From NCBI GenBank assembly GCA_002633005.1, contig NMRA01000089.1, positions 939,842 through 1,003,841 on the forward strand: a stretch of DNA of 64,000 nt, in the 5' to 3' direction. Below the pieces are notes generated by a model. It did not search any database. It saw nothing but the letters and a program-made list of their open reading frames with translations, and had not been told where the DNA came from. Every line of letters begins with the position of its first letter. Within the stretch, counting starts at the first letter, position 1. Shown piece by piece: positions 24,096 to 35,205 of this stretch. Made by a program: the position numbers and the translations under genes. Source of the DNA: Phoronis australis (taxonomy: Eukaryota > Phoronida > Phoronidae).

Positions 24096-25919
24096 GAGCA
24101 ATTCCAAATAAAAACCAGATGGTGGGCCATATATGCAAAATCACCAATTTTTTTGAAACATAGCATGTCGGATGACCTTGTCAAAAGAAACCTGAGCCTG
24201 AGTTTTTAAGAGTTTCCGAGTTCTTTTAAACCCTTTTTGCGACCACTTTGTACTTTTTCCGAAAAATAGCAAATAATAATACTTGGTAGTAGGTGACTTT
24301 TTGTCAGCAACAACACATCATCGCTTCATGCTATAGAAAAAAATAACTATATAGCAGAAAGAAAAAAGAATAACGTACAAGAAAAACTAGTTCGGATGGA
24401 TTTTTTAAATTTTTTATGTCCTCTCAATTTAGCCTACAAAAATGTCATTTTCACTGCTTATTGTTAAGGCCATTTTTACGCATTTTTATCACTCTCCCAA
24501 ATCTATATCGGATTCTTTTGGAACATGAGCTAACTTCCATCTGTTACTGCTGTCTTTGTTCAGTCCAACGCAAGAATAAAAAACCTTGTCTCTTTCATAG
24601 TTTTTGTGTTGTCAGTTTTTTACATAACTCACTTAACACACTTTTCTGCCAATCTGTGACTGTCAGGTTGAGTAAAAGACTCTAGGAGGCGCTACTCGAT
24701 TGTGCAATTATCTATCGACCAAGATGCCAAATAGTAAACAAATATCATTCGTTTTGCTACATTAGTGACGAAGGAGATCATGGGAAGCTGTATGACAGAT
24801 TTCTTCTTCGCGGATTTTCAATTTTGCTGGTGCAAAAATAAAAATTTGTTATAGTATTACAGAAATCAGAAAAGTCAATTTTAATGAACTTATGAGTTAA
24901 TAATACAACCCCATCACCATCTCATACTTCAGAGAAGCAGGTTTTATTCTTATTAAGGGTGCCCATTACCCATTGCTTGGCCAGTTTTCAAACACCGTAA
25001 CTGACTAAGAATCCCACGCACTGCCTGCAGTGCATGCTGGACCATTTTCAGACCTCCTGGACAAATCCATATATATGCGCATGAAAAAGTCCTATAAAAC
25101 TATTAGCAAAGTTCATACTAAAACTAATGAAGATCTTCGAGATCACACGTGAGAAGAGGACTGTGGATACGAGCAGAAGTGTCGTGTTATTGGACATACA
25201 AAGTGTCACGCAATGCTTCTTTTACTACACAAAAGCGACCGAGCATGGTGGCAGCGCGCCAGTGGAATTTGCAATTTCAGAAAAGTAACAGGTACGATAT
25301 TTACGATTGAAAACATAGTACTTTCAGTGATATCCAAGATACCGGCTTTCCAAACCAGTAATTAAGCAATTGGGTGTTGTTGCGACTTACCAGCTAAAAG
25401 TTTCACAATATGAAAATTCCGTTCATGCGGCGGACTCAAAACCACAGTTTCTGGAAGGTATGCTAGGTTTAGTGTATGATGCATTTCTACACAACACTTC
25501 AAAAAACTGCATTTTGTTTGAAGAAAACAAGAGCTACTGAAACACAAAGTCTTTATATTTTGCTCAGTACACATGTCTAAGATAGACGTTTCTCAAAACT
25601 CGATAATCACTCCTTTAAAATTCTCAGTAGTTTCAATCATGTAAAAGGTATGCTTTACCAGTCTCAAACTGAACATAAAACAAAAAACGCTAGTAAAAAG
25701 TGACAGAAGACTTCAATGTTGACCATCAGTGGCTTGGATTATTTTCCCCAAACGGCCACCACTCAAATCTCCCCCATGGAAGCCCCTAATTCGCGTCATA
25801 TTCCATTTTTTTTCAAATTTCGCGCAGGGTGGACCCCAGTCCCCTAGCTACGATAATGATGACCACAACAACATCGTAAGAGTAGACAACAACTAAAACA
25901 TGTTCATAATTTCCTACAG
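24096..25919. other. No supportable gene
   Basis: AT-rich DNA. The open frames (70-89 codons) show no domain. No repeat shared with other parts of the window was seen. Confidence 0.5.
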
Positions 25920-27094
25920 TTTATGATGATAACTCATTCATGACTTCAAGCTCAACTCCGTCATTGAGGGAAACTCGTGGGCAGCAGCAGCATCAGCATC
26001 TTCAATATACTGCATATTTCCGATTCGAGACGCGACAACCATACGGTAAAAAATCCAGCAATCTGCTACTCCGACAGCAACTCTACAGAAGAGAAAACTT
26101 TTCTTTGTTTATTCCTGGCTTCTTGCACCATCTTTTCACAACCTCAGCTGGCTGTTGTTTTCTGCCTGACAGTTCACCCTCAGAAAATATATCACTGGTT
26201 AAGTCTTTACCTTCTCAGAGAAGCGGACCGCTTTTCTAGTACTTTTCAGGGCCCAATCCTGCGGCGACTTGATCAACAACGTAAACAGCTGACAACTCAG
26301 GTGATGATACAGCTGTGGTAGTGGATAAAATCTCAGATTGTCTTGAAATGTGGTCGAACTGAGTCTCGTTCTGGAGGGATGATGAATGAGCACCAACATC
26401 CAAGTGCTCACTTAGCTCAGCATCTGTAGGAAAAGATTTCGAGCACCCATAGTGTGTGCATGTGAACTTCGTATGACGCTCACGGGATACCAGCCCCTAC
26501 TCAACCCTTGGAGTTGTAAAACACTCGAGTTTGCAAGGTCAAGACTTTTCAGAGGCAACAGGTTACATGACTTGTTGATGACAAGTTTTCCCTCCCCTAC
26601 TCTATGGGCCTTCCATGCTCGAATGCCATCTACGGAATACTCAAAGTTTGTCAGCAAATTTATCCCTGGGATACTGTGCTTGGGAAGGACCTTTGTGGCA
26701 TTCACACTACAGGACGACACCTAACAGCCTTTGACATCTCCTCTAGACTCTGGCGCACGTTTCAGGTCGACTGCATTTTGAACGTTGTTGCCTTCATTGA
26801 CGAAGTACTTGGCATGGGCCTTCAAGGGTGCGATTTTCCTGTCACAGATGTCTTTTCCCTTCTGACTTTCACTAAAGTCGTAGCGCAGAATGGAGATGCC
26901 GGTGTTACCAGTTATGTAGAACAAATGAATCAGAAGGGCGGCTGAATGGTAACAATTGGCATTGTCGGAGCGTAGGAAAGCTTCGTTATTTGTGGATCCC
27001 TAGCTTTCACCTGCCTTAGCACATCTAGCTTTAAACAGCAAACAGTGAAAAAGTCTTGCTTGCAGGCATCTAGAGTATGGATGTAAGTATGTAC
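25920..27094 (-). pseudogene. Transposase-like / C2H2-tail family pseudogene
   Basis: Read right to left from a good acceptor (ATTTTATTTCAG before 27094), the blocks are: VHTYIHTLDACKQDFFTV; RSDNANCYHSAALL, reminiscent of the second catalytic Asp context of RNase H-fold transposases; ILRYDFSESQKGKDICDRKI; AKYFVNEGNNVQNA; then a C2H2-type finger CTHYGCSKSFPTDAELSEHL with a following His; VKTYLTDIFSEGELSGRK; and LLSEQQIAGFF. These blocks match, from memory, a multigene family abundant in cnidarian, mollusc and amphioxus genomes whose C-terminus usually ends near FFSRL. The blocks lie in different frames and an in-frame stop sits at 26721-26723, so the copy is dead. The function of the family is not known to me; an origin as a transposase is inference. 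Confidence 0.7.
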
Positions 27095-27247
27095 CTGAAA
27101 TAAAATAATTATATAACTCAAATAGGTAAGCTAGTTTAAAGAACTACCTTATTATATCTTATTACCACCCCTAAACCGCAGTCACACCAGTCAACTTCAA
27201 ACATGGTTCGTCTCAACATGGTTATTATATCTGTAGCTCCTTCAAAA

Positions 27248-27748
27248 NNNNNNNNNNNNNNNNNNNNNNNNNNNNNNNNNNNNNNNNNNNNNNNNNNNNN
27301 NNNNNNNNNNNNNNNNNNNNNNNNNNNNNNNNNNNNNNNNNNNNNNNNNNNNNNNNNNNNNNNNNNNNNNNNNNNNNNNNNNNNNNNNNNNNNNNNNNNN
27401 NNNNNNNNNNNNNNNNNNNNNNNNNNNNNNNNNNNNNNNNNNNNNNNNNNNNNNNNNNNNNNNNNNNNNNNNNNNNNNNNNNNNNNNNNNNNNNNNNNNN
27501 NNNNNNNNNNNNNNNNNNNNNNNNNNNNNNNNNNNNNNNNNNNNNNNNNNNNNNNNNNNNNNNNNNNNNNNNNNNNNNNNNNNNNNNNNNNNNNNNNNNN
27601 NNNNNNNNNNNNNNNNNNNNNNNNNNNNNNNNNNNNNNNNNNNNNNNNNNNNNNNNNNNNNNNNNNNNNNNNNNNNNNNNNNNNNNNNNNNNNNNNNNNN
27701 NNNNNNNNNNNNNNNNNNNNNNNNNNNNNNNNNNNNNNNNNNNNNNNN
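27248..27748. other. Assembly gap (501 N)
   Basis: Unknown sequence between the minus-strand and plus-strand pseudogene copies. It could hide the centre of an inverted duplication. Confidence 1.
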
Positions 27749-28199
27749 AAAGTGGTCTTGGAGTTTTCTCCCCTGCTGGAAATTTAATTGTACCTATGAG
27801 TTGCAAATTTCATTTTCTTACTAACCTTACATGAGTCTTTATGACCATCAATGTCAAACTTTGTCACCAATTTTCTAAGTCTGATTTTTTGCCGTTCAAA
27901 AAATGCAGTTTTACTGACATGAAAAAATGCAAAATATGACTTTATAGCCAAATAGGTCATATCTCGGTAACCAAAGGTCGTTGAGTGCAAATATTGCAGC
28001 AGTGTAATTTGGGCCAGCATCCCAACACATGCACAAAGTTAGTTCTGTATGAATTTTTGAGTATATAGTGATTTTTCATTTTCATATGGTTTTTATATGG
28101 AATCATGGGAAAATGGGAAACCTCTCTAAAATATACTAATATCTCTAGACATGGCGGATTTTCAACACCAAGAGTTAAGGTTGGCACTGTATCTAGTGA

Positions 28200-28704
28200 A
28201 AAGCCTCAACAAAGTTCCCTTGTACCCAGCAAGGTTACTCGAAATTTTTGCTACAGACGCAGAACTAGGTCAGTATTTGGATGTGGGTAACCACACTGAA
28301 CATTTACAGAGGGAAACCACGTATGACCACATCGCACGACAGTGGTCAGAAATGCTTTCAGATGCAAGAGCCGGAGCGTCATTCAGAGGCATCCTCAGAG
28401 TACTATTTGGATGAGACGAATGCTGAAGCAATAGGTAAAATGGTAAAAGGTCAACAAGATGTTCAGTAAAGGTTAAGAACTTTCTGATGAAGGAGATAAG
28501 TCAGGTAAAAACGTTCACCCTCGGAAGTGCCAAAATGGAGAAAACATTACGAGAACCCACTGGTAAAGTTTTTACCTGTGATATTAAGTGAATCGCATAT
28601 TGATGGACTTTTTTCGAGGTTGTCTGCAGCAATGTTTATGACGATGAAGATGCTGTTATATCGTCAGATTTACTGAATGAAGTGGTAAATGAGCTCAACG
28701 TTTA
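28200..28704 (+). pseudogene. Second copy of the same family, inverted relative to the first
   Basis: The plus strand carries FPCTQQGYSKF (degenerate finger, second Cys replaced by Tyr), then ATDAELGQYLDVGNH, FDHI-type block TTYDHIARQWSEML, SDEGDKSGKNVHPRK, ILSESHIDGLFSRLSA and a C-terminal DDEDA ... NEVVNEL. The order matches the finger and tail of the minus-strand copy at 25920-27094 (TDAELSEHLDVGAH, FDHISRQ, SEGELSGRK, EQQIAGFF, EDADA). Frameshifts separate the blocks. The upstream transposase-like half is absent here or hidden by the gap. The two copies are inverted about 27248-27748. Confidence 0.65.
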
Positions 28705-30005
28705 GCCTAGTTTTGTAGCATACCAGTCAAATATGTGTGATATATGAAGTCGAGACCGTTACTTCTGTTTACTTCATGTCTGTCATGAATGAGTTATTTC
28801 TCGTGAATTATTTTCTATTGACTGTGAATGTGTACCTTTTTTTACCACCGATCCACACTGACAGAAATATTCAGCGTTAGGGTGCCCGGTGTGTGGGAGG
28901 AACAACAAATTTCTGGCGACTAGTGGCGACTAAAATTTGTAGAAACCAGCAGGGACATTACAATATGAACACAAAGTTACAATGACTATTGACAAGTTGA
29001 AGGATTTTTTGCACTGAACACCGTAGGGGGCCATATCCACCTTGGGTGCCTTCCTTTGCCTGTGGCACGAACAAGGCACATAGAAAACAAGGCAGGGGTG
29101 AGTTCAGGAACACCAGAACCTCTCTAAAATTTATCCAAAACCACGTGTTCTCATTTAATATGCAGGGCAATATCTTGCGAAGTATTGAATTATAGCAAGG
29201 TCCTCGTGTTACTGCTCTTATTCTAGATGCGTCTTCAGTCTCTACGTAAAACAAAAGCAGCGCCATCTATCATTTAGAACCACGCATGCCAGTTGATTTA
29301 TGTTACATATTTTTTGTAATAAGCAATATTCATCAATGCCGTTTTCAAAGAATGGTACTTAATAATGCTGTCTGCCTTTTCTCCAAAATACAAGGTTTTT
29401 ATGTCGTGTTTCGCATGCTAATCATATGTTCCAAGAGCCCCCTATTGGCAGCAGAGGCAACTGAGAACATGCAAAAGGACGAAGTGCAGTTGGTGTAATG
29501 CTTCGTACGAAAAAACTACATTAGAGGCAAGATTTTTTATTTTAGATTATGAACAGGTTAGGAATGACTAAACAAATTATTACAAAGTCAATTTCAGGAA
29601 AGGTGCGTTATGGCTGCTACAGAGTGCCAAATTTGGCCGAAAATGGCTTCAGTGAAAACCTGAAAAAATAGTCGTTTTTGCCTCACAAATTCAAAACGTA
29701 CGAATTTAAAAATGGATTTTGAAAGTTATGTCATTAAATTATTCATCCACTGCGCTTTCAGTTCGTATTCTTCATTTGTTTTGATTTTACCATACATGCT
29801 AGTAAAATGCATTCAAACATGCCTACTTCGACGCCCAATGTTGTTCCAAAATGGAGGTACAGGTCATAAAAAGAAAAATAATGAATGAAAATTCTTAGAA
29901 AGTGAGGTTTTTCTACATCTCAACAAACCAAACTCATGTGCTAAGTTTCAAAAAAATCGGTGATTTTGGGTATAGACTCTACCTGTTGGTTTTTATATGG
30001 AGTCA
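28705..30005. other. No supportable gene
   Basis: AT-rich DNA. The frames at 28958-29266 (minus) and 29286-29498 (plus) lack motifs. Nothing else is seen. Confidence 0.5.
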
Positions 30006-30300
30006 CTCTTAAGTTTTTCAAAAACTTAAGTTCTGAAAACTTAAGTTTTTCAAAAACTTAAGTTTTCAGAAAACTTAAGTTTTAAAAACTTAAGTTTGTT
30101 CCAAAAAACTTGTTCCAAAATACTTCAGTTTTTGGAAAACTTAAGTTTCAGAAACGTTTTTGAAAAACTTAAGTTTTGGAACAAGATTATAGTAACAAAC
30201 ATAAGTCATCAAAAGTTAAGTTTTTGAAAACTAAGTTTTCCGAACATAAGTTTTCAAGGAACTAACTTTTAAAAACTGAAGTTTTCTAAAAGCAATAAGT
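30006..30300. repeat. AACTTAAGTT palindrome array 3
   Basis: About twelve CTTAAG-centred palindromes laid out like array 1, including the linkers GTTCCAAAAAACTTGTTCC and GGAACAAG. It lacks the CCCTTAC terminus; the left boundary is GGAGTCACT next to CTTAAG, so the end is truncated. It precedes duplication copy B exactly as array 1 precedes copy A. Confidence 0.9.
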
Positions 30301-31222
30301 TTCAATAGGACAGGCACTCAAAAATTTCGACTTTCACTAAAACAAGAGTGGAGTACAGTAACAAATTTAATGATTCTCATCAAGATTTAACAAACTATAG
30401 TTCTATTAACATTTCATTAACAGTGATTAATTGCAGAAAATAAAATGCACTTCCCAAAATACACTAGTTCCTTAAAATAAGTGAACATAAGTGAAATATC
30501 AAAATCTTAAAAACCAGAAACATTTCAAAAATCAGTTCATCAAGTGTCATGCATACAATGCAGTGAAAACTAAATGAGCCTAACAATATTTTCATATTTG
30601 TATCGTTCTCGGTTTATGACAATTTTTGCAGTAACTGAGGGAGCAAAACGGAATGTACAAACAGAGAAATCACTACCAAATCATGAAACACAACCAAAGA
30701 AAATGTGATTACATAGCCAGGAAGGACTACAACAAAAGTCTACGTTTCAACAGCAGACTTTTTCAACTAAAATTACAGCAATGACACCAAGAATAACAAA
30801 CCACTTAATATGCAAAATCCAAGAATATCCGCAGAACAAAAGCATAACATGAAACGTAAAAGGTAACTAAAAGTTTATGGACAACGGACACAGGTCTGAT
30901 TTTGGGAAAAACAATCCTTATGCTAGAAATAGTGCCTAGAATCACCAATAATTGTTTTCAACCTTAAAAATATCAATTTAAACGTCAAAGTTTCGTTTAG
31001 TTGACAATCATAATAACAGTAAATCCAATACACTCCATGGTGCGAACAAGTTTCACTAAAAGTAACCCTCAGTACAACCTGGTTATACGAAAGCTACTGA
31101 ACTTCATACACATATCTATAGGGCCTTTAATACTAACATCGACACGTCGAAGTTTTTGGGAGTTAATGTCAGTATGAACGCTTAAACTTTGGTCCTGGAA
31201 GGAAGTTAACAGCGCCAGTTAA
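30285..31222. repeat. Direct duplication, copy B
   Basis: Same orientation and order as 20246-21230, with scattered differences and a small internal deletion near 31090, where the stretch containing GGAAATTAGAAAACTTAG of copy A is missing. It leads into array 4 and a right-type end, so arrays 3 and 4 plus copy B could be a complete small element of about 1.4 kb. Confidence 0.85.
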
Positions 31223-31239
31223 CTTCGTACTAAACAAGT

Positions 31240-31430
31240 TTTTAAAATTACAAAAACTTAAGTTTTGTGATAAACTGAACATTTTGCCGAAAAACTTAAG
31301 TTTTAAAACTTAAGTTACTTTTAAAAACTTAAGTTTTTCCACCAAAACTTAAGTTAATTTCCAAAAACTTAAGTTTTTTTGCCAAAAACTTAACTTTTCA
31401 GCGAAAAACTTAAGTTCATTTTTATAAGGG
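31240..31430. repeat. AACTTAAGTT palindrome array 4 (right-type end)
   Basis: About eight CTTAAG palindromes ending CTTAAGTTCATTTTTATAAG GGG, the mirror of the left-terminal motif. It closes the 30006-31430 unit. Confidence 0.85.
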
Positions 31431-32159
31431 GACAAACATATAATAGAGTAATAGCCTGTTGTGAACGTTTTGGCTTCCTCTGATTGACCTTTCAGAAGTA
31501 TATTACGCGTTAAAAGCTTAGATAATTCAAACACAGAATTAGTCCACGTCGGTATGTGACAGAGTGACTCTTTAGTGGCTGACAGTAACAACTGAACTTA
31601 ACACGTTCATTGGAAATCACAGCACCGATTGTGACCAATATCGACTTTAGAATGCTCTACGGCAATAACCTGACTTCCAAAACTTCTGAAATGTCTTTTT
31701 CAGGCTCTGCTCGTAGCAATATAATCTTCATTGTCGCGGGCTAGCCGATACACGACTTTTTTCTTCGTAGATGACTGTCGGTTGTAAAATTCAAACAGTT
31801 GACTTGGGTGGAAACTGCCTTACGAATAAAAATAAGGAAAATTGCACGTTTTTTAAAGAATGGCACGAGTTCTATTGATTACATTGTACTGATCAGGTGA
31901 TTATCTCACGGGATAAACATTGGGTGCACATTTACTGCTGTTGGTTACCGGATGTTCGTCTACATTAAATTCACAAGACCTGTGGTAAAGATTACGTAAT
32001 TGCACTAATTCTGTACTGACCAGGCTAAACGTTCGCCGTGTTCTGGTTTGTATCTATGTAAATTTTAAGAAAATATTCGGGCAAAATTTTTAGGAGATTA
32101 TGGGTTTTGCATGAGTAAACAAGAAATTTTTGTTGGAAAAGAATGGGAAATTTTCGAAC
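31431..32159. other. No supportable gene
   Basis: AT-rich, non-coding. The minus-strand frame extending into this region from array 4 (80 codons, 31349-31591) is composed partly of array sequence and is not a gene. Confidence 0.5.
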
Positions 32160-32621
32160 AAACAATATTCAAATTTTAAAAACTTGAAAACGTAAATTTT
32201 CATCACATAGAAACCTTAGAGTTTTTAGAAAATTGAAGTTTTCCACATGAAAAAACTCCAGTTTTCTGAAAAATTTAAGAAGTCAGGAAAACTTAAGTTT
32301 TTTAAAATTATAAAAACTTAATCTTTGTGATAAACATAAGTTATCACAAAAACTTAAGATTTGTAAGTACAAAAAACTTAAGTTTTTTAAAATTATAAAA
32401 ACTTAATCTTTGTGATAAACATAAGTTATCAGAAAAACTTAAGATTTGTAAGTACAAAAAACTTAAGTTTTCATGAAAACTTAAGTTATTACTTGAAACT
32501 TAAGTTTAAATGTGAAAACTTAAATTTTACACCTGAAACAACTTAAGTTCTCTGAAAAACATAACACTGTGCTGAAAAAATTAAGTTTTCAGCGAAAAAC
32601 TTAACGTCATTTTTGTAAGGG
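32160..32621. repeat. AACTTAAGTT palindrome array 5 (right end)
   Basis: About eighteen imperfect CTTAAG palindromes, degenerate at the left and sharper at the right. It contains a direct duplication of about 80 bp (GTTTTTTAAAATTATAAAAA ... near 32297 and 32379). It ends CTTAACGTCATTTTTGTAAG G at 32621, the right terminus of the composite. Confidence 0.85.
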
Positions 32622-32850
32622 TGCTCCATATTAAGACGCACACAGAAAGACATTGAACGGCCACAAGCTGAAATAAAGTTTATCATATCTTCCTCACAAG
32701 CTTCATATTCTGTACAATGACTCATCATAGTTGCAGCTACCAACACAAGGGCAATGCACAAATGATGTGTGGTTTATACTTTAACAACAGGTGTCACCGG
32801 TGCACCATATAAAGACGCACATAGAAAGGCATAGAACGGCCACAAGCTCA
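32622..32850. repeat. 179-bp tandem unit at right flank
   Basis: GTGCTCCATATTAAGACGC (32621) recurs as GTGCACCATATAAAGACGC (32800), giving a period of 179 bp. The 120-bp middle part matches the sequence at 19779-19898 on the other side of the composite. No coding capacity is evident. Confidence 0.8.
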
Positions 32851-32898
32851 AGCATTTTAAATGGGCATATTCTTGTGGTACATCATATTATTAAAATA

Positions 32899-33270
32899 TC
32901 AATATTTATTTCGTTTTTGATGTTTTAAAAAAAGACAAAACATGATACTACAGCTTTGAAACTCCAGTATAAAGTACAGAATTGCAGTGAGAAATAAAAC
33001 GACTGAAAGCAGAGACACTGTGGCAACCAAACGCCTTCTAATGATTGACAGCGGAAAATATTTTGAACGTTGCAACATTTTACATGCATTGTATATTTCT
33101 TTCTGAATTGAAAGGGCCAACTTCTCTCGTTCTTTAATTGAGGATCCTAGTAATCTTACAATATGGGTGTCCAAACTTGTGAAATTTTCATTGACAGAGC
33201 GTCCAAATGATAAATTGTTCGTCCTTGCCAGGTCCCAGGACGTACGCTGTATGAAGGCATGGATCCCGAG
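32899..33270 (-). CDS. Possible terminal exon of a single-pass membrane protein
   Basis: On the minus strand the frame is open from a TAG at 33271-33273 (within TTAATTAG, a possible acceptor) to a stop at 32899, about 123 codons. It is coding-like: LGIHAFIQRTSWDLARTNN, then a charged, helix-prone part with SSIKEREKLALSIQKEIY, a basic patch SIIRRR, and a hydrophobic segment LVATVSLLSVVLFLTAILYF of about 24 residues, then a Cys-rich short tail ending KHQKRNKY. The positive patch before the helix suggests membrane insertion. The family is unknown and expression is not shown. Confidence 0.4.
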   Translation of the reverse strand, partial: LGIHAFIQRTSWDLARTNNLSFGRSVNENFTSLDTHIVRLLGSSIKEREKLALSIQKEIYNACKMLQRSKYFPLSIIRRRLVATVSLLSVVLFLTAILYFILEFQSCSIMFCLFLKHQKRNKY

Positions 33271-33273
33271 CTA

Positions 33274-35026
33274 ATTAATAGTACTGAACACAAAGTACAC
33301 ATGTGTGAACCATGTGCCCGTTTCAGCAAAACTGACTTAGCTAAGAGAAATTGTATTTGTTGTAAATTTTCAAATAAAGGTTAAGTTTTCGCAAAACCAG
33401 TCCACGAAGAGATCTTAAGTTTGACTTAAACGTTTGGCATATTTTTCTTAATTAACTTACCGAATGTGGAAGTTGCAAAGTTTGGAAATTAAGAAGTCGT
33501 TTGTGGAACATGCCCCAGCTCTTTGTGTCTAACACAACCGATGATAGTGGACATGACATCACTGACAAGTGACAAGTCAACACACCCCACCAAGGAAGCC
33601 AATGTCAGAAAAAAGGAAGCGAATTAATAACCTGAGTCTCTCAACGATCACTGCTTTTCGTCAACATCGTCCCTGCCAGTGCCTCGAGTATATCAGATTG
33701 AATCACGTATGAAAACTGATGTCGCATTTGGCGAGAAAGCCTCTAGCTCAGGTCGCCAACGACAATTTCAGTTCGCAAAATGCGAGCTTTTTCTCGCCAA
33801 GTCGGTGCCTGTATCCAATTCGGGCGACGGCAGACGTGTGGGAGAAAAAGAACATCAACCTGCTTAACTGTCAGCTCCTCTTCAAAGATTATGGTCTGCA
33901 TTGCTGGCCGCTCACTGCACCTTTAGTACCTCAAGGAGCGCATTTCGACTGTCACTATACTGCAAATATGCACAGGAAGGAGTCTTAGAGATGTGCACAG
34001 CGCTTTTTCAGGTCCCTGTTACATGCCAAGTGCAACACCACATCAGAGCATGTTTCCTGTGTATGGGTATCTATGATAAGTACTGTAGGAATAACCATAG
34101 GCTACCATGTCAGGACTTGTTTCCAAAAAAAAACAACTGGGAGTCTTATGGCCATCTATCAGTGGACAGCGCCACTGCACTAGCTACATAGTTAACAGTG
34201 AAAGCTGCTTGCTCGGTATCTGTCAGAATAAATATTGATTGATTAGTTAGTAAGTATAGATCCATTCTAAGTTGCCAAAATGTGTGCATATGTACATTTA
34301 AATCATGGGGTCAAACTTGTCGACATGTACTTTAACGCGAAAATAAATTTTTAAATGGTGTTTACAACTTTGGGTTCTGGGGTCGAAGTGCTCTAGGGAT
34401 TGTAGGAAATTCTGAGAACAAATTGTAACAGCCAATGATATGATTGTATATGATCATGTGGTTTTAATTAACCAATCACTTAATAAAACAAGTAGAATAT
34501 TATAATATGGGCTTAAGTCAACCAGATGAGCTATAGTAGTTGAAGCATAAAGACTTGCTACAGTTTACAGATAAATTTTAAGACAGAGAAAGGATCTTGG
34601 CAAGGGCAAGGGTTAACGAACAGGAAGTTACCTAAGAGCTTGCCATTTGCATCGTGGGTAGAAAGATACTACCTGAAGTGTTGCGTCACCCGCCAGAGAC
34701 TTTGACCAGCAAGAAGAATCGCGGGTAGAAGAAATCGCCTGCAAGTTTTGCATCACCAGAGACGGTGACCATCAACTACACTGTCGCTATAAATGGTGTG
34801 TAGTTAAAAGGTTCACCAACAGGACAGTCATGGCAGATGAGACATTTGATTATTTTGGTAAACTGATTGAAGTTATCTTTAAAGAGGACACTAGCCTAGT
34901 TGCTCTTCTTTGTAGTTGATTACCTAATCAACAACACGTTTCACTTCCCTAATTAGGGGTTATCGTATAATAAATTAATAACTGGGTTAAAATATTCACT
35001 TTCCTTTTACGCACAACCTCAAAGCA
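33274..35026. other. No supportable gene
   Basis: Open frames of 62-96 codons at 33679-34191 overlap in several frames without motifs. At 34829 a 29-codon ATG frame (MADETFDYFGKLIEVIF) looks coding-like and could be a first exon, but is too short to call. Two similar blocks about CACCCGCCAGAGACTTTGACC and CATCACCAGAGACGGTGACC near 34690-34765 are a local imperfect duplication. Confidence 0.4.
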
Positions 35027-35028
35027 TA

Positions 35029-35205
35029 CAGTAAACATCACGGATTTTTGCCCAACCGGTCGGCTGGAAGTTTACGACCAGTCGTGGACTGGCCGGCAAA
35101 TTAGCCGACCGTTCGGCTAGTTTTTGCCGACCGCCAGCCGACCGCAGTGCCGACCTATCAGGCGACTTCCCAGCCGACCCTTCAGCCGACGGGAATTGCC
35201 GACCG
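35029..35205 (-). mobile_element. Older GGTCGGC element, terminal part left of copy 2
   Basis: Begins CAGTAAACATCACGGATTTT preceded by TA, a diverged form of the family terminus, followed by the GC-rich GGTCGGC/GCCGACC array. It is interrupted at 35206 by copy 2 and resumes at 45715. The continuation matches the right-end region of the family in reverse complement, so this copy lies in reverse orientation. Confidence 0.8.

Larger units (their letters stand above)
19899..32621. mobile_element. Putative 12.7-kb composite insertion bounded by AACTTAAGTT arrays
   Basis: The outer ends are inverted: left CCCTTACATAAATGAATTTA at 19899, and the right end reads, in reverse complement, CCCTTACAAAAATGACGTTA up to 32621. 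Both continue into arrays of the palindrome AAACTTAAGTTT. The flanks are the two halves of a unit that is contiguous and tandemly repeated just to the right (32622-32850), which supports a single insertion between them. Inside are a direct duplication (20246-21230 and 30285-31222), additional ends (left-type at 23960, right-type at 31430), two pseudogenes of one family in opposite orientation, and a 501-N gap. Several nested copies of a smaller element, rather than one mobile unit, remain possible. No target duplication is resolved. Confidence 0.5.

Noticed and set aside
27203-27806. 193-194-codon frames across the N gap
   Set aside because: They consist almost entirely of Ns and carry no coding evidence.
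34829-34918. Short ATG frame MADETFDYFGKLIEVIF
   Set aside because: Only 29 codons without neighbouring exon or promoter evidence; could be a first exon but is unsupported.
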